Below, piece by piece: positions 23,878 to 31,195 of a stretch of 47,835 nucleotides of DNA. A program made the position numbers and the translations under genes. The stretch is taken from positions 1 through 47,835 of the forward strand of contig CAYFUM010000008.1 in the NCBI GenBank assembly GCA_964346475.1, given 5' to 3'. The first letter of the stretch is position 1; every line of letters starts with the position of its first letter. The stretch comes from DTU036 sp964346475 (lineage in GTDB: Bacteria; Bacillota; Clostridia; Peptostreptococcales; Acidaminobacteraceae). The notes beneath the pieces were generated by a model. It was not told the DNA's origin. It ran no database searches and saw only the letters and a program-made list of their open reading frames with translations.

Positions 23878-26313
23878 TTGAATACAAATATTGTTGAAAG
23901 AGATATAAGCAGGGAGATGGAAAAATCCTATATAGATTATTCCATGAGTGTCATTGTTTCCAGGGCCCTGCCCGATGTCAGGGATGGACTAAAACCAGTC
24001 CACAGGCGTATTCTCTACTCCATGTATGAGCAGAAGTACAGCCATGACAAGCCCTTTAAAAAATCAGCCAGGATAGTGGGGGATGTTATTGGTAAGTACC
24101 ACCCCCATGGTGACTCGGCTATCTATAATGCCATGGTAAGACTGGCCCAGGATTTTTCCACCCGCTACCTCCTGGTGGAGGGCCAGGGAAACTTTGGTTC
24201 CATCGACGGTGATGGGGCTGCGGCTATGCGTTATACCGAGGCTCGGCTATCAGCTATCAGCGATGAGCTACTGAGGGACCTTGATAAGGAAACCGTGGAT
24301 TTTTATCCCAACTACGATGAGAGTCTCATGCAGCCCTGGGTCCTGCCCAGCCGCTTTCCAAACCTTCTTGTAAATGGGTCAACGGGTATTGCAGTTGGTA
24401 TGACAACTTCAATTCCCCCCCATAATCTTGTGGAGATCATAGATGGCACGGTCCATCTAATAGATAATCCTGAGGCTGGCATTGAGGATCTTTTAGAGAT
24501 AATAAAGGGTCCTGACTTTCCCACCGGGGCCACCATCATGGGCAGGGAGTCCATGAAGAGGGCCTATAGGACAGGCCATGGCAGGGTGAGGATTCGCTCC
24601 AAGGCCACAATTGAAGAGTATAAAAAGGGAAGATACAGGATAGTAGTAAGTGAGATTCCCTACATGGTCAATAAGACCAAGCTCCTAGAGGGCATAGCAG
24701 ACCTGGTAAGGACAAAGAGGATAGATGGCATAACCGAGATGAGGGATGAGTCCAGCCGCCATGGCATCAGGATTATCCTGGAAATTAGAAGGGATGCCAA
24801 TGCCAATATTATCCTAAACCAGCTCTATAAGAACTCCACCCTAGAGTCTGTTTTTAGTATGATTTTTATTGCTCTGGATGGGGGTATGCCCAGGGTCTTT
24901 AACCTCAAGGAAATGATAGTTAAGTATATAGATCATCAAAAAGAGGTTGAGACCAGAAGGGTAGAGTTTGATCTTAGAAAGGCCAGGGACAGGGCCCATA
25001 TCCTGGAGGGCCTCCTAATTGCCCTACAAAACATTGATGAGATTATTAAGATTATTCGCTCCTCCTATGATAATGCCAGAGAAAGGCTCATGGAGAGGTT
25101 TGAGTTTACCGAGATTCAGGCTAATAGTATTCTTAGCATGCAGCTAAGAAGACTCCAGGGTCTAGAGTATGAAAAAATAGATATTGAGTACCAGGCCCTT
25201 AAGAAGGACATTGCCTACTATTTGGAGGTTTTAGCTGATGAGGGGCTTTTAATGGGCCTGATAAAGGATAGCCTGGAAGCTATTAAGGAAAAATATGGTG
25301 ATGAGAGAAGGACCTCCATTGAGCATAGCTATGAGGAGCTGGAGGATGAGGACCTCATAGAGGAAAGGGAGATGGTTATAACCCTGACCCAGAGGGGCTA
25401 TGTAAAAAGGGTGGCCCAGGATGTCTACCAGTCCCAGCATAGGGGAGGCCGGGGGGTAATTGGCCTTACCACCAGGGATGAGGATATAATCTATGACATC
25501 TTCACCACCTCTACCCATAGTGACCTTCTTTATTTTACAAATCTTGGCAAGCTCTTTAGGCTCAAGGCCTACAGGATTCCCGAATCCTCAAGACAAAGTA
25601 GAGGAACCCCTATTATTAACCTCCTGCAACTGGAGGAGGGGGAGAAGGTAACCAGTATAATTCCAGTTAATAGCATGGATGAGAGAAGACTGGTACTTGC
25701 CACTAAAAAGGGTGTCATAAATAAGATGCTCCTCCAGGATATTGAAAGTAATCGCCAGAGTGGTATCAAGGTAATCCGCCTGGATGAGGGGGATGAAGTC
25801 ATCCATGTCAGGATCCTTGAAGAAGAAAATGACGTCTTTATAGCCACAAAGCTGGGCAAGGCTATTAGATTCCCCTCCTCGGATATGAGGGTTCTTTCAA
25901 GAAATACCCGGGGTGTCAAGAGCATTGAGCTGGCCCAGGAGGACGAGGTGGTAAGTGTAGATGTCCTAGACGATGATAGGGCCGATATACTGACTATAAC
26001 AACCCAGGGCTATGGTAAGAGGACCACCCTTGATAACTATAGGAGCCAGGGCCGGGGCGGTAAGGGTATTATAAACTACAAGCTGACTGGTAAAACAGGG
26101 AGGGTAGTCTCTGCTAGCCTGGTCAGGGAGGATGATGAGATCTTTCTTATCAGCTCCCAGGGCAGCATGATTAGAATAAGGGTAGAGGATATCTCCGTTA
26201 TGGGTAGAAATACTTCGGGGGTCAGCCTCATGCGTTTTGAAGAGGATGTGGAGGTTGTGGCCTTTGCTAAGGCAGTGGATATAGAGGAGGAAGAAAATGG
26301 CAGTGAAAATTAG
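23878..26313 (+). CDS. gyrA: DNA gyrase subunit A
   Basis: The breakage-reunion subunit. The 811-residue protein has the N-terminal SYIDYSMSVIVSRALPDVRDG, the quinolone-determining region GKYHPHGDSAIYNAMVRLAQ (the usual quinolone-sensitive Ser and Glu positions read S and Y here, in DSAIY), and the catalytic tyrosine in AAMRYTEARL near residue 120. The C-terminal beta-pinwheel includes a GyrA box, QSRGGKG-like (YRSQGRGGKGI). The start is TTG at 23878 with AGGAG six bases upstream. The rsbV-like gene starts inside its last codons. Confidence 0.97.
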   Translation: MNTNIVERDISREMEKSYIDYSMSVIVSRALPDVRDGLKPVHRRILYSMYEQKYSHDKPFKKSARIVGDVIGKYHPHGDSAIYNAMVRLAQDFSTRYLLVEGQGNFGSIDGDGAAAMRYTEARLSAISDELLRDLDKETVDFYPNYDESLMQPWVLPSRFPNLLVNGSTGIAVGMTTSIPPHNLVEIIDGTVHLIDNPEAGIEDLLEIIKGPDFPTGATIMGRESMKRAYRTGHGRVRIRSKATIEEYKKGRYRIVVSEIPYMVNKTKLLEGIADLVRTKRIDGITEMRDESSRHGIRIILEIRRDANANIILNQLYKNSTLESVFSMIFIALDGGMPRVFNLKEMIVKYIDHQKEVETRRVEFDLRKARDRAHILEGLLIALQNIDEIIKIIRSSYDNARERLMERFEFTEIQANSILSMQLRRLQGLEYEKIDIEYQALKKDIAYYLEVLADEGLLMGLIKDSLEAIKEKYGDERRTSIEHSYEELEDEDLIEEREMVITLTQRGYVKRVAQDVYQSQHRGGRGVIGLTTRDEDIIYDIFTTSTHSDLLYFTNLGKLFRLKAYRIPESSRQSRGTPIINLLQLEEGEKVTSIIPVNSMDERRLVLATKKGVINKMLLQDIESNRQSGIKVIRLDEGDEVIHVRILEEENDVFIATKLGKAIRFPSSDMRVLSRNTRGVKSIELAQEDEVVSVDVLDDDRADILTITTQGYGKRTTLDNYRSQGRGGKGIINYKLTGKTGRVVSASLVREDDEIFLISSQGSMIRIRVEDISVMGRNTSGVSLMRFEEDVEVVAFAKAVDIEEEENGSEN

Positions 26314-26617
26314 ATATTTATTTTCCGAGAGAAGCGACCGCTGGGAAGTAAAAATCATGGGAGAAGTGGATATAAATACCTCCTCTGAGGTCAGGGAGAA
26401 GCTAGAGGCTATTCTAGAGGAGAAGGAAAGAAGTATGATAATCAATGCCGAGGAACTGGACTATATAGATTCAACTGGTCTTGGCATGCTAATAGGTGTA
26501 GTAAAGAGGCTCAAGGCCAAGGACCTTGAACTTATCCTAGCTAGGCCCCAGGCCAGTGTCCTTAAACTCTTTCGTCTAACTGGGCTGGATAAGATAATTA
26601 GAATTAGGGAAGAATAA
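26297..26617 (+). CDS. rsbV: Anti-sigma factor antagonist (RsbV/SpoIIAA-like STAS protein)
   Basis: A 106-residue STAS-domain protein that, when unphosphorylated, frees a sigma factor from its anti-sigma factor. The phospho-acceptor serine is at about residue 59 in DYIDSTGLGMLIG, the family signature. AEELDYIDS.. and LDKIIRI complete the fold. GAGGAGG is seven bases before the ATG at 26297, inside the gyrA 3' end (17-base overlap), so expression is tied to the gyrA transcript unless a promoter lies within gyrA. rsbW and sigB follow. Confidence 0.9.
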   Translation: MAVKIRYLFSERSDRWEVKIMGEVDINTSSEVREKLEAILEEKERSMIINAEELDYIDSTGLGMLIGVVKRLKAKDLELILARPQASVLKLFRLTGLDKIIRIREE

Positions 26618-26662
26618 ATTTTCACCCAAATGGGTATTAGCTCCTTAGGTGAAGGAGGAGAG

Positions 26663-27055
26663 ATGGAGATATTTAAACTGAATATACCCAATAAGAAGGA
26701 GTATGTGATTTCAGCTAGGCTGGCAGCCACCTCTGTGGCGGGAATTCATGGGTATGATATTGAAAAGATAGAGGATATTAGGCTGGCCGTGGGCGAAGCC
26801 TGTAATAATGTTGTCCTCCATGGCAGGGGCTCTAAGAGTATTGAAATAGTTATTGAAGTCGATGATAGAAGGATGAAAATCACCGTGTCCGATGAGGGCA
26901 AGGGTTTTGTACCCAGGGATATAAATGCTCCAATTCCTGAGGACTATGCCGGCAGTGGCCTGGGACTTTATATTATTGATTCAATAATGGATGGCCTGGT
27001 GGTGGAGTCGGAGAAGGAAAAGGGAACAACCATTCACATGATAAAAAACAGATAG
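26663..27055 (+). CDS. rsbW: Anti-sigma factor serine kinase (RsbW/SpoIIAB-like)
   Basis: A 130-residue HATPase_c-type kinase expected to bind the sigma factor and phosphorylate the RsbV-like protein. ATP-lid motifs are visible: IRLAVGEACNNVVLHG (N box), VSDEGKGF (G1) and GSGLGLYII (G2). A longer frame begins at 26630, but AAGGAGGAG stands just before the ATG at 26663, so the shorter form (MEIFKLNI...) is chosen. The TTCACC/GGTGAA arms at about 26620-26653 could form a hairpin ahead of this ribosome binding site. Confidence 0.9.
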   Translation: MEIFKLNIPNKKEYVISARLAATSVAGIHGYDIEKIEDIRLAVGEACNNVVLHGRGSKSIEIVIEVDDRRMKITVSDEGKGFVPRDINAPIPEDYAGSGLGLYIIDSIMDGLVVESEKEKGTTIHMIKNR

Positions 27056-27067
27056 TGTAGGTGAAAA

Positions 27068-27826
27068 ATGTCATATAAGGATCTAGAAAGCAAGGAATTA
27101 TTTCGCCTATACAAAGCTGATCCTGAGAATACTGAGATGCGGGATGAACTCTTTAAGAGGCATATGTATATTGTGGATATCCTCAGTAAGAAGTATATCA
27201 ACAAGGGTATAGAGCAGGATGATATTTATCAGGTGGCATCCCTAGGCCTACTCTATGCAGTCCAGCGCTATGATGTGGACAAGGGTTTTGAGTTTTCTTC
27301 CTTTGCAACCCCCACCATTGTCGGGGAAATAAAAAAACACTTCAGGGACAAGGGCTGGACCATTAGAGTGCCCAGGAGGATCCAGGAACTTTCAAAGAAG
27401 GTCACCCAGGCCAGGGATAGGCTCTATAAGGACCTGGGAGGTCCCCCCACCATCAGCGATATAGCCAGCTATCTGGCGGTGAGCGATGAGGATGTAATAG
27501 AAGCCATGGAGGCATCCAAGGTCTACACACCCAGGAGTCTGGATGTGGAGCTTGATGCCGGAGGCGATGACAAGGACGTCCGCCTTATGGATATTGTAGG
27601 TGAAGAGGATAAGAACTTTGAAGCAATTGGTAATAGTGACTTTATAAATTTTATCCTGGACAAACTTAATCCAATGGAAAGAAAAATCATCGAGGACCGC
27701 TTCTTTGAGGAGAAGACCCAGATAGTGGTGGCCGAGGAGTTGTCTGTATCCCAGATGACCATCTCCAGGATGGAAAAGAAGATTTTGGCGAAATTTCAAG
27801 AGGAATATAAAAAAACTTATGAGTGA
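27068..27826 (+). CDS. sigB: RNA polymerase sigma factor, SigB/SigF/SigG subfamily
   Basis: A 252-residue group 3 sigma factor. Region 2 is DDIYQVASLGLLYAVQRYDVDKGFEFSSFATPTIVGEIKKHFRDKG with the -10-binding helix. Region 3 follows with RVPRRIQEL, and region 4 ends in an HTH (QIVVAEELSVSQMTISRMEKKIL). With rsbV and rsbW directly upstream it forms a partner-switching stress module; without sporulation genes nearby SigB is the likelier label, but SigF cannot be excluded. The last 102 bases plus the terminator are duplicated downstream at 28691-28819. Confidence 0.88.
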   Translation: MSYKDLESKELFRLYKADPENTEMRDELFKRHMYIVDILSKKYINKGIEQDDIYQVASLGLLYAVQRYDVDKGFEFSSFATPTIVGEIKKHFRDKGWTIRVPRRIQELSKKVTQARDRLYKDLGGPPTISDIASYLAVSDEDVIEAMEASKVYTPRSLDVELDAGGDDKDVRLMDIVGEEDKNFEAIGNSDFINFILDKLNPMERKIIEDRFFEEKTQIVVAEELSVSQMTISRMEKKILAKFQEEYKKTYE

Positions 27827-27853
27827 TAGAGGGTTTAGACCCTCTATTTTTAT
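27725..27853 (+). repeat. 129-bp direct repeat, copy 1 (sigB 3' end plus terminator)
   Basis: This segment recurs at 28691-28819 with no indels and five mismatches, all in the first 45 or so bases; the remaining 84 or so are identical. Copy 1 contains the functional sigB C-terminus and its terminator. Confidence 0.95.
27826..27851 (+). terminator. sigB terminator
   Basis: ATAGAGGGT (27826-27834), loop TTAG, ACCCTCTAT (27839-27847) and a run of T residues. It begins at the last base of the sigB stop codon. Confidence 0.9.
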
Positions 27854-27969
27854 TGAATACTATCCCTTGGCATAGTTTGATAGTGCCTATGACTTTAAAA
27901 TTTCCTTACTCCTAGAGATTTTTCCAGAAAAAGAAAGTTTTTGGCATTGCCAGTGAGTTTGTAGCTAGG

Positions 27970-27998
27970 TTGACAGAAAATCAAAAAGGGGATATAAT
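27970..27998 (+). promoter_or_regulatory. Consensus promoter of the toxin-antitoxin operon
   Basis: TTGACA (27970-27975), exactly 17 bases, TATAAT (27993-27998): a perfect housekeeping promoter. The predicted start is about 28005, inside the palindrome 28002-28013. Confidence 0.88.
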
Positions 27999-28001
27999 TG
28001 C

Positions 28002-28013
28002 ATTACATGTAAT
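28002..28013. promoter_or_regulatory. Palindromic operator at the toxin-antitoxin start site
   Basis: A perfect 12-bp palindrome ATTACATGTAAT directly downstream of the -10 box, at the predicted transcription start. Ribbon-helix-helix antitoxins autorepress by binding such short palindromes. The link is inferred from position. Confidence 0.6.
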
Positions 28014-28038
28014 ACGAGAGTATGAAGGGGGTAGGAAT

Positions 28039-28263
28039 ATGAGCACAATATCCTTACGAGTGAGCGAGGAAGAATCAAAATTAATTAGAGAATATGTCAG
28101 TGCAAATCAGCTCAATCTATCCAGTTTTATTAGAGAACTAGTGCTAGATCGAATTGAAGAGGATTTAAGCTTAGATGAAGAGCGAATACTGAGAGCAAAA
28201 GAACGAATGGAAACAGAAAAAGCTCTAGATCATGAAGAAGTATGGAAAAAGCTAGGTATCTAA
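28039..28263 (+). CDS. Type II antitoxin, RelB-like ribbon-helix-helix (DUF6290-like)
   Basis: A 74-residue protein starting MSTISLRVSEEESKLIREYV and continuing NQLNLSSFIRELVLDRIEEDL, a ribbon-helix-helix DNA-binding domain, followed by an acidic tail that would wrap the toxin. An open frame runs from 27970, but that is the -35 box; GGGGGTAGGA upstream of ATG 28039 sets the start. Codon use (CGA, CGT, GCA and more A/T) differs from the AGG/AGA-rich neighbours, and together with the flanking repeats suggests acquisition. The stop overlaps the toxin start by one base. Confidence 0.85.
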   Translation: MSTISLRVSEEESKLIREYVSANQLNLSSFIRELVLDRIEEDLSLDEERILRAKERMETEKALDHEEVWKKLGI

Positions 28264-28532
28264 TGTACCAGGTGAAAATTCAAGAGAGTGTGGAAAAACA
28301 ACTCAAAAAAATGGATAGGCAAACACAGCGTGTTATTAAAAATTGGATTATAAAAAATTTAGTTGATACAAAAAATCCTAGACAATATGGAAAGGCATTA
28401 AAAGGAAATCTTCAAGGCATATGGAGATATCGTGTGGGTGATTATCGTTTATTTGCCACCATTGAGGATGAAAAGCTAATCATATTTCTTTTTGATGTGG
28501 GGCGTCGAAAAGAGATTTATAGAGAGCGATAA
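28263..28532 (+). CDS. Type II toxin, RelE/ParE family
   Basis: An 89-residue basic protein (MYQVKIQESVEKQLKKMDRQ...) with the RelE-fold pattern: IWRYRVGDYRLFATIEDEKLIIFLFDVGRRKEIYR. The arginines in YRVGDYR and GRRKEIYR and the final tyrosine are where RelE-type ribosome-dependent mRNA nucleases have their catalytic residues. An earlier in-frame ATG at 28242 exists inside the antitoxin, but ATG 28263 (TAATG overlap with the antitoxin stop) gives the usual family N-terminus. The ParE (gyrase-targeting) alternative is less likely but not excluded. Confidence 0.88.
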   Translation: MYQVKIQESVEKQLKKMDRQTQRVIKNWIIKNLVDTKNPRQYGKALKGNLQGIWRYRVGDYRLFATIEDEKLIIFLFDVGRRKEIYRER

Positions 28533-28562
28533 AGGCTGTCCTTTCTGATCTCTCTCTAGACA

Positions 28563-28598
28563 GTCTATCAAGGCTTTATACCCTTAATAGAGATAGAC
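28563..28598. repeat. Inverted repeat downstream of the toxin gene
   Basis: GTCTATC (28563-28569) and GATAGAC (28592-28598) are separated by 22 bases. There is no T-run, so it is not a clear terminator. The stretch 28533-28690 shows no gene and may be the non-coding edge of the inserted islet. Confidence 0.45.
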
Positions 28599-28690
28599 AC
28601 CCTCACTGCTTTCTCCCTTTTTCATAAACTTGATATAGGCTATAGTAAGGCTTTATTGGGTGTTGCTTTATCAAGTAGTAAGAAGGTCGG

Positions 28691-28792
28691 GTGGTGGCCC
28701 AGGAGCTGTCTGTATCCCAGATGGCCCTCTCCTGGATGGAAAAGAAGATTTTGGCGAAATTTCAAGAGGAATATAAAAAAACTTATGAGTGA
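28691..28792 (+). pseudogene. Truncated duplicate of the sigB 3' end
   Basis: Translates in the sigB frame as VVAQELSVSQMALSWMEKKI.. through to ..KKTYE and stop. It differs from the real sigB C-terminus by four residues (E to Q, T to A, I to L, R to W). The mismatch R to W falls in the DNA-recognition helix. An in-frame stop lies 10 bases upstream, so only this tail remains. It is a remnant, not an expressed gene. Confidence 0.9.
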
Positions 28793-28817
28793 TAGAGGGT
28801 TTAGACCCTCTATTTTT
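28792..28817 (+). terminator. Duplicated sigB terminator (copy 2)
   Basis: The same 9-bp stem and TTAG loop as at 27826-27851. It would stop read-through from the toxin gene before the SPFH operon, and its sequence also supplies the upstream box of the next promoter. Confidence 0.85.
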
Positions 28818-28827
28818 ATGGTATAAT
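28799..28827 (+). promoter_or_regulatory. Promoter of the SPFH-zinc ribbon-TPM operon; possible SigB-type element
   Basis: Two readings overlap. A housekeeping type would be TTTAGA (28800-28805), 16 bases, TATAAT (28822-28827). A SigB type would be GTTTAG (28799-28804), 14 bases, TGGTAT (28819-28824), close to GTTTAA-N12-15-GGGTAT. The -35 box of both lies in the duplicated terminator stem. Which sigma factor is used is not decided by sequence. Confidence 0.55.
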
Positions 28828-28867
28828 ATAATTAATTGTAATAACTTTATCAATCAAGGAGGGTGAT

Positions 28868-30133
28868 ATGGGACTGATTAAAGCCTTAAGCGCAACTGTT
28901 GGAAGTGGTTTAGCCGATCAATGGCTAGAAACCATTGAACCTGATGACACCTCAGAGGGTGTTGTTTTTACCCAGGGGATAATGCTAAAAAGAGGAAGAC
29001 GAGGAAGTAATACCAAGCATACAGTCGATGCAATTTCCAATGGATCTATAATCCATGTACCAGAAAACCAGTGCGCCCTGCTTGTAGATGGGGGAGCTAT
29101 TGTAGACTTTACCGCTGAGCCCGGCATGTTTGAGGTTAAAAACTCTTCAATGCCCTCCCTAATGAGTGGAGATTTGGGAGCAGCCGTCAAGGAAACCTTT
29201 AATCGCTTTAGGTTTGGTGGGGACACCCCTCTCAAACAGCAGGTCTTCTATGTCAACCTTCAGGAGATGAAGGGGATAAAGTTTGGAACAAAAAATCCCA
29301 TAAACTACTTTGATGATTTTTATAATTCTGAGCTATTTCTAAGGGCCCATGGAACCTATACTATAAAGATTACTGACCCTATTCTATTTTTCAGGGAGGT
29401 TCTTCCCAAGGGTGGTGGTACCATTACCATGGACGATATTGCCCAGATGTATATGTCGGAATTCCTAGAAGCTCTACAGACCTCCATCAACCAGATGTCT
29501 GCCGATGGCATTAGGATTTCCTATGTAGCTTCAAGAAGCCAGGATCTTAGCAAGTACATGGCAGACGTGTTAGATGATAAGTGGCATAACCTTAGAGGTA
29601 TGGATATCCAGTCTGTGGGTATTGCCTCTATCTCCTATGACGATGAATCCAAGGAGCTTATCAATATGCGTAACCGTGGTGCTATGCTAAGTGACGCTAG
29701 CATCAGAGAAGGCTTTGTACAGGGCTCTGTAGCCAGGGGTATTGAAGCTGCTGGTAGCAATGAAGGTGGAGCTATGGGATCTATGATGGGAGTGGGAGTT
29801 GGCATGTCTGCCGGTGGCGCCTTTATGGGAGCATCCTCCCAGACCAACCAGGCCCAGGCTGAAAGGGATGCCCTCCAAGCCCAGATGAAGGCCCAGCAGG
29901 AGGAGATGGATAGGCTAAGGGCTGAGATGGCAAATCAGCAGGCTCCAGCTGTAGCACCAAGTGCCGGCGGATGGGCCTGCCCTGAGTGTGGAACTGAAAA
30001 TGAAGGAAACTTCTGCAAGGAGTGCGGAACTAAGAAACCCGAGAAGCCTGCGGCCAGTTTCTGTACCAACTGTGGCCATAAATTTGAAGGAGATAAGCCA
30101 AAATTTTGTCCTGAGTGTGGATCTGCCCAGTAG
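28868..30133 (+). CDS. SPFH-domain protein with C-terminal double zinc ribbon (YdjI-like)
   Basis: A 421-residue protein. The N-terminal SPFH (stomatin/flotillin-like) domain covers about residues 25-260 (ENQCALLVDGGAIVDFTAEPGMFEV near 59-83). A Gly/Met-rich stretch near 300-325 is followed by a coiled coil (QAERDALQAQMKAQQEEMDR) and two zinc ribbons, CPECG...CKECG and CTNCG...CPECG. This matches Bacillus YdjI, which acts with YdjG and YdjH in envelope-stress membrane assemblies. GGAGGGTGAT precedes the ATG. The next two genes are the matching partners. No PspA/YdjF homologue is in the window. Confidence 0.88.
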   Translation: MGLIKALSATVGSGLADQWLETIEPDDTSEGVVFTQGIMLKRGRRGSNTKHTVDAISNGSIIHVPENQCALLVDGGAIVDFTAEPGMFEVKNSSMPSLMSGDLGAAVKETFNRFRFGGDTPLKQQVFYVNLQEMKGIKFGTKNPINYFDDFYNSELFLRAHGTYTIKITDPILFFREVLPKGGGTITMDDIAQMYMSEFLEALQTSINQMSADGIRISYVASRSQDLSKYMADVLDDKWHNLRGMDIQSVGIASISYDDESKELINMRNRGAMLSDASIREGFVQGSVARGIEAAGSNEGGAMGSMMGVGVGMSAGGAFMGASSQTNQAQAERDALQAQMKAQQEEMDRLRAEMANQQAPAVAPSAGGWACPECGTENEGNFCKECGTKKPEKPAASFCTNCGHKFEGDKPKFCPECGSAQ

Positions 30134-30142
30134 GAGGTAGTC

Positions 30143-31195
30143 ATGTCTCTACTAAATTATAAGTGTCCCTCCTGTGGGGCATCTATAACCTATGATCCCA
30201 ATAGCGATATGGGACACTGTGAATACTGTGGCAATAGCTTTACTTTAGGGGAGTTGGAGGATTATGCAAATAAAGAGGCTGCTAAGGAGGCCGGTAAAGA
30301 GGCTAAATTAGACCAGTCAGAGGAAGAAATCCTCAGCTATACTTGTGATAACTGTGGAGCAGAGGTGGTCAGTGATACCACCACCTCTGCCACCTTTTGC
30401 TACTATTGCCACAGCCCAGTAATTTTAAAACGCCAATTGGCAGGGGATTTTAAGCCTAACTATATAATTCCCTTTGCCATTGATAAGAAAAAGGCCCAGG
30501 AGACCTTTTTAAGCTGGGCTAAAAAACAAAAATACGTGCCAGCCTCCTTTACAGAGAGTTCCCACCTGGAGAAAATCACAGGTATCTATCTACCCTACTG
30601 GATGGGGGATGCCAAGACCGATGTAAATGTGGCGGGCATTGGCACCAGGACCAATGTCTATACCCGAGGATCCACTGAGTATACAGAGCATGAGGACTAC
30701 AGTGTGGAGGCCAAGGGGGTTTTTGATATAAAAAATATTCCTGAGCTGGCCTTTACTCAGATAGATGCAGATCTAGTTAAGAGCATTGATGATTTTAGCG
30801 GAGCCGAGCTTAGAGACTTCAACATGCTCTATTTATCAGGCTTTTTTTCCGAGCGCTTTGATATAGACAAGGACCAGGCTAGAAAGAGTATTTTAGATAG
30901 GGCAAGTGACTATGCCAATAGTTATGTAGAAGGTCAGTTTTCTGGCTATGATAGTGTGAGAAAGACTCAAAACCAAGTAAAGACGGATATAGAGAAGATG
31001 AATTATGTCCTTCTTCCTACCTGGGTCTTAACCTACCAGTATCAAGGAAAGAACTATGTCTACATGCTAAATGGTGTTAATGGCCAGGCCTATGGTGAGC
31101 TGCCCGTTGACAATGTAAAGCTCGGCATAAGTAGCGGCCTTATCTTTGCAGTTATTTCTGCTCTTGTCATACTAGGAGGGTTACTAATATGGTAA
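30143..31195 (+). CDS. Zinc-ribbon membrane protein (YdjG-like, TFIIB-type zinc ribbon)
   Basis: A 350-residue protein. Zinc ribbon 1 CPSCG...CEYCG is at residues 8-30, and zinc ribbon 2 CDNCG...CYYCH is near 71-92. A soluble middle domain follows (FKPNYIIPFAIDKKKAQE, YLPYWM), and a single C-terminal membrane segment (GLIFAVISALVILGGLLIW) forms the very end of the protein. AGGAGG lies just before the ATG at 30143. The last seven bases overlap the next gene. Its role is inferred from the YdjG resemblance: a membrane-anchored partner of the SPFH protein. Confidence 0.85.
   Translation: MSLLNYKCPSCGASITYDPNSDMGHCEYCGNSFTLGELEDYANKEAAKEAGKEAKLDQSEEEILSYTCDNCGAEVVSDTTTSATFCYYCHSPVILKRQLAGDFKPNYIIPFAIDKKKAQETFLSWAKKQKYVPASFTESSHLEKITGIYLPYWMGDAKTDVNVAGIGTRTNVYTRGSTEYTEHEDYSVEAKGVFDIKNIPELAFTQIDADLVKSIDDFSGAELRDFNMLYLSGFFSERFDIDKDQARKSILDRASDYANSYVEGQFSGYDSVRKTQNQVKTDIEKMNYVLLPTWVLTYQYQGKNYVYMLNGVNGQAYGELPVDNVKLGISSGLIFAVISALVILGGLLIW

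Larger units (their letters stand above)
28691..28819 (+). repeat. 129-bp direct repeat, copy 2
   Basis: 124 of 129 bases are identical to 27725-27853. The two copies bracket the toxin-antitoxin islet: 837 bp lie between them and the period is 966 bp. Copy 2 ends exactly where the promoter of the SPFH gene begins. Confidence 0.95.

Noticed and set aside
26612..26637. SigB-type promoter before rsbW (GGGTAT at 26632)
   Set aside because: No GTTT-like -35 box at the required distance.
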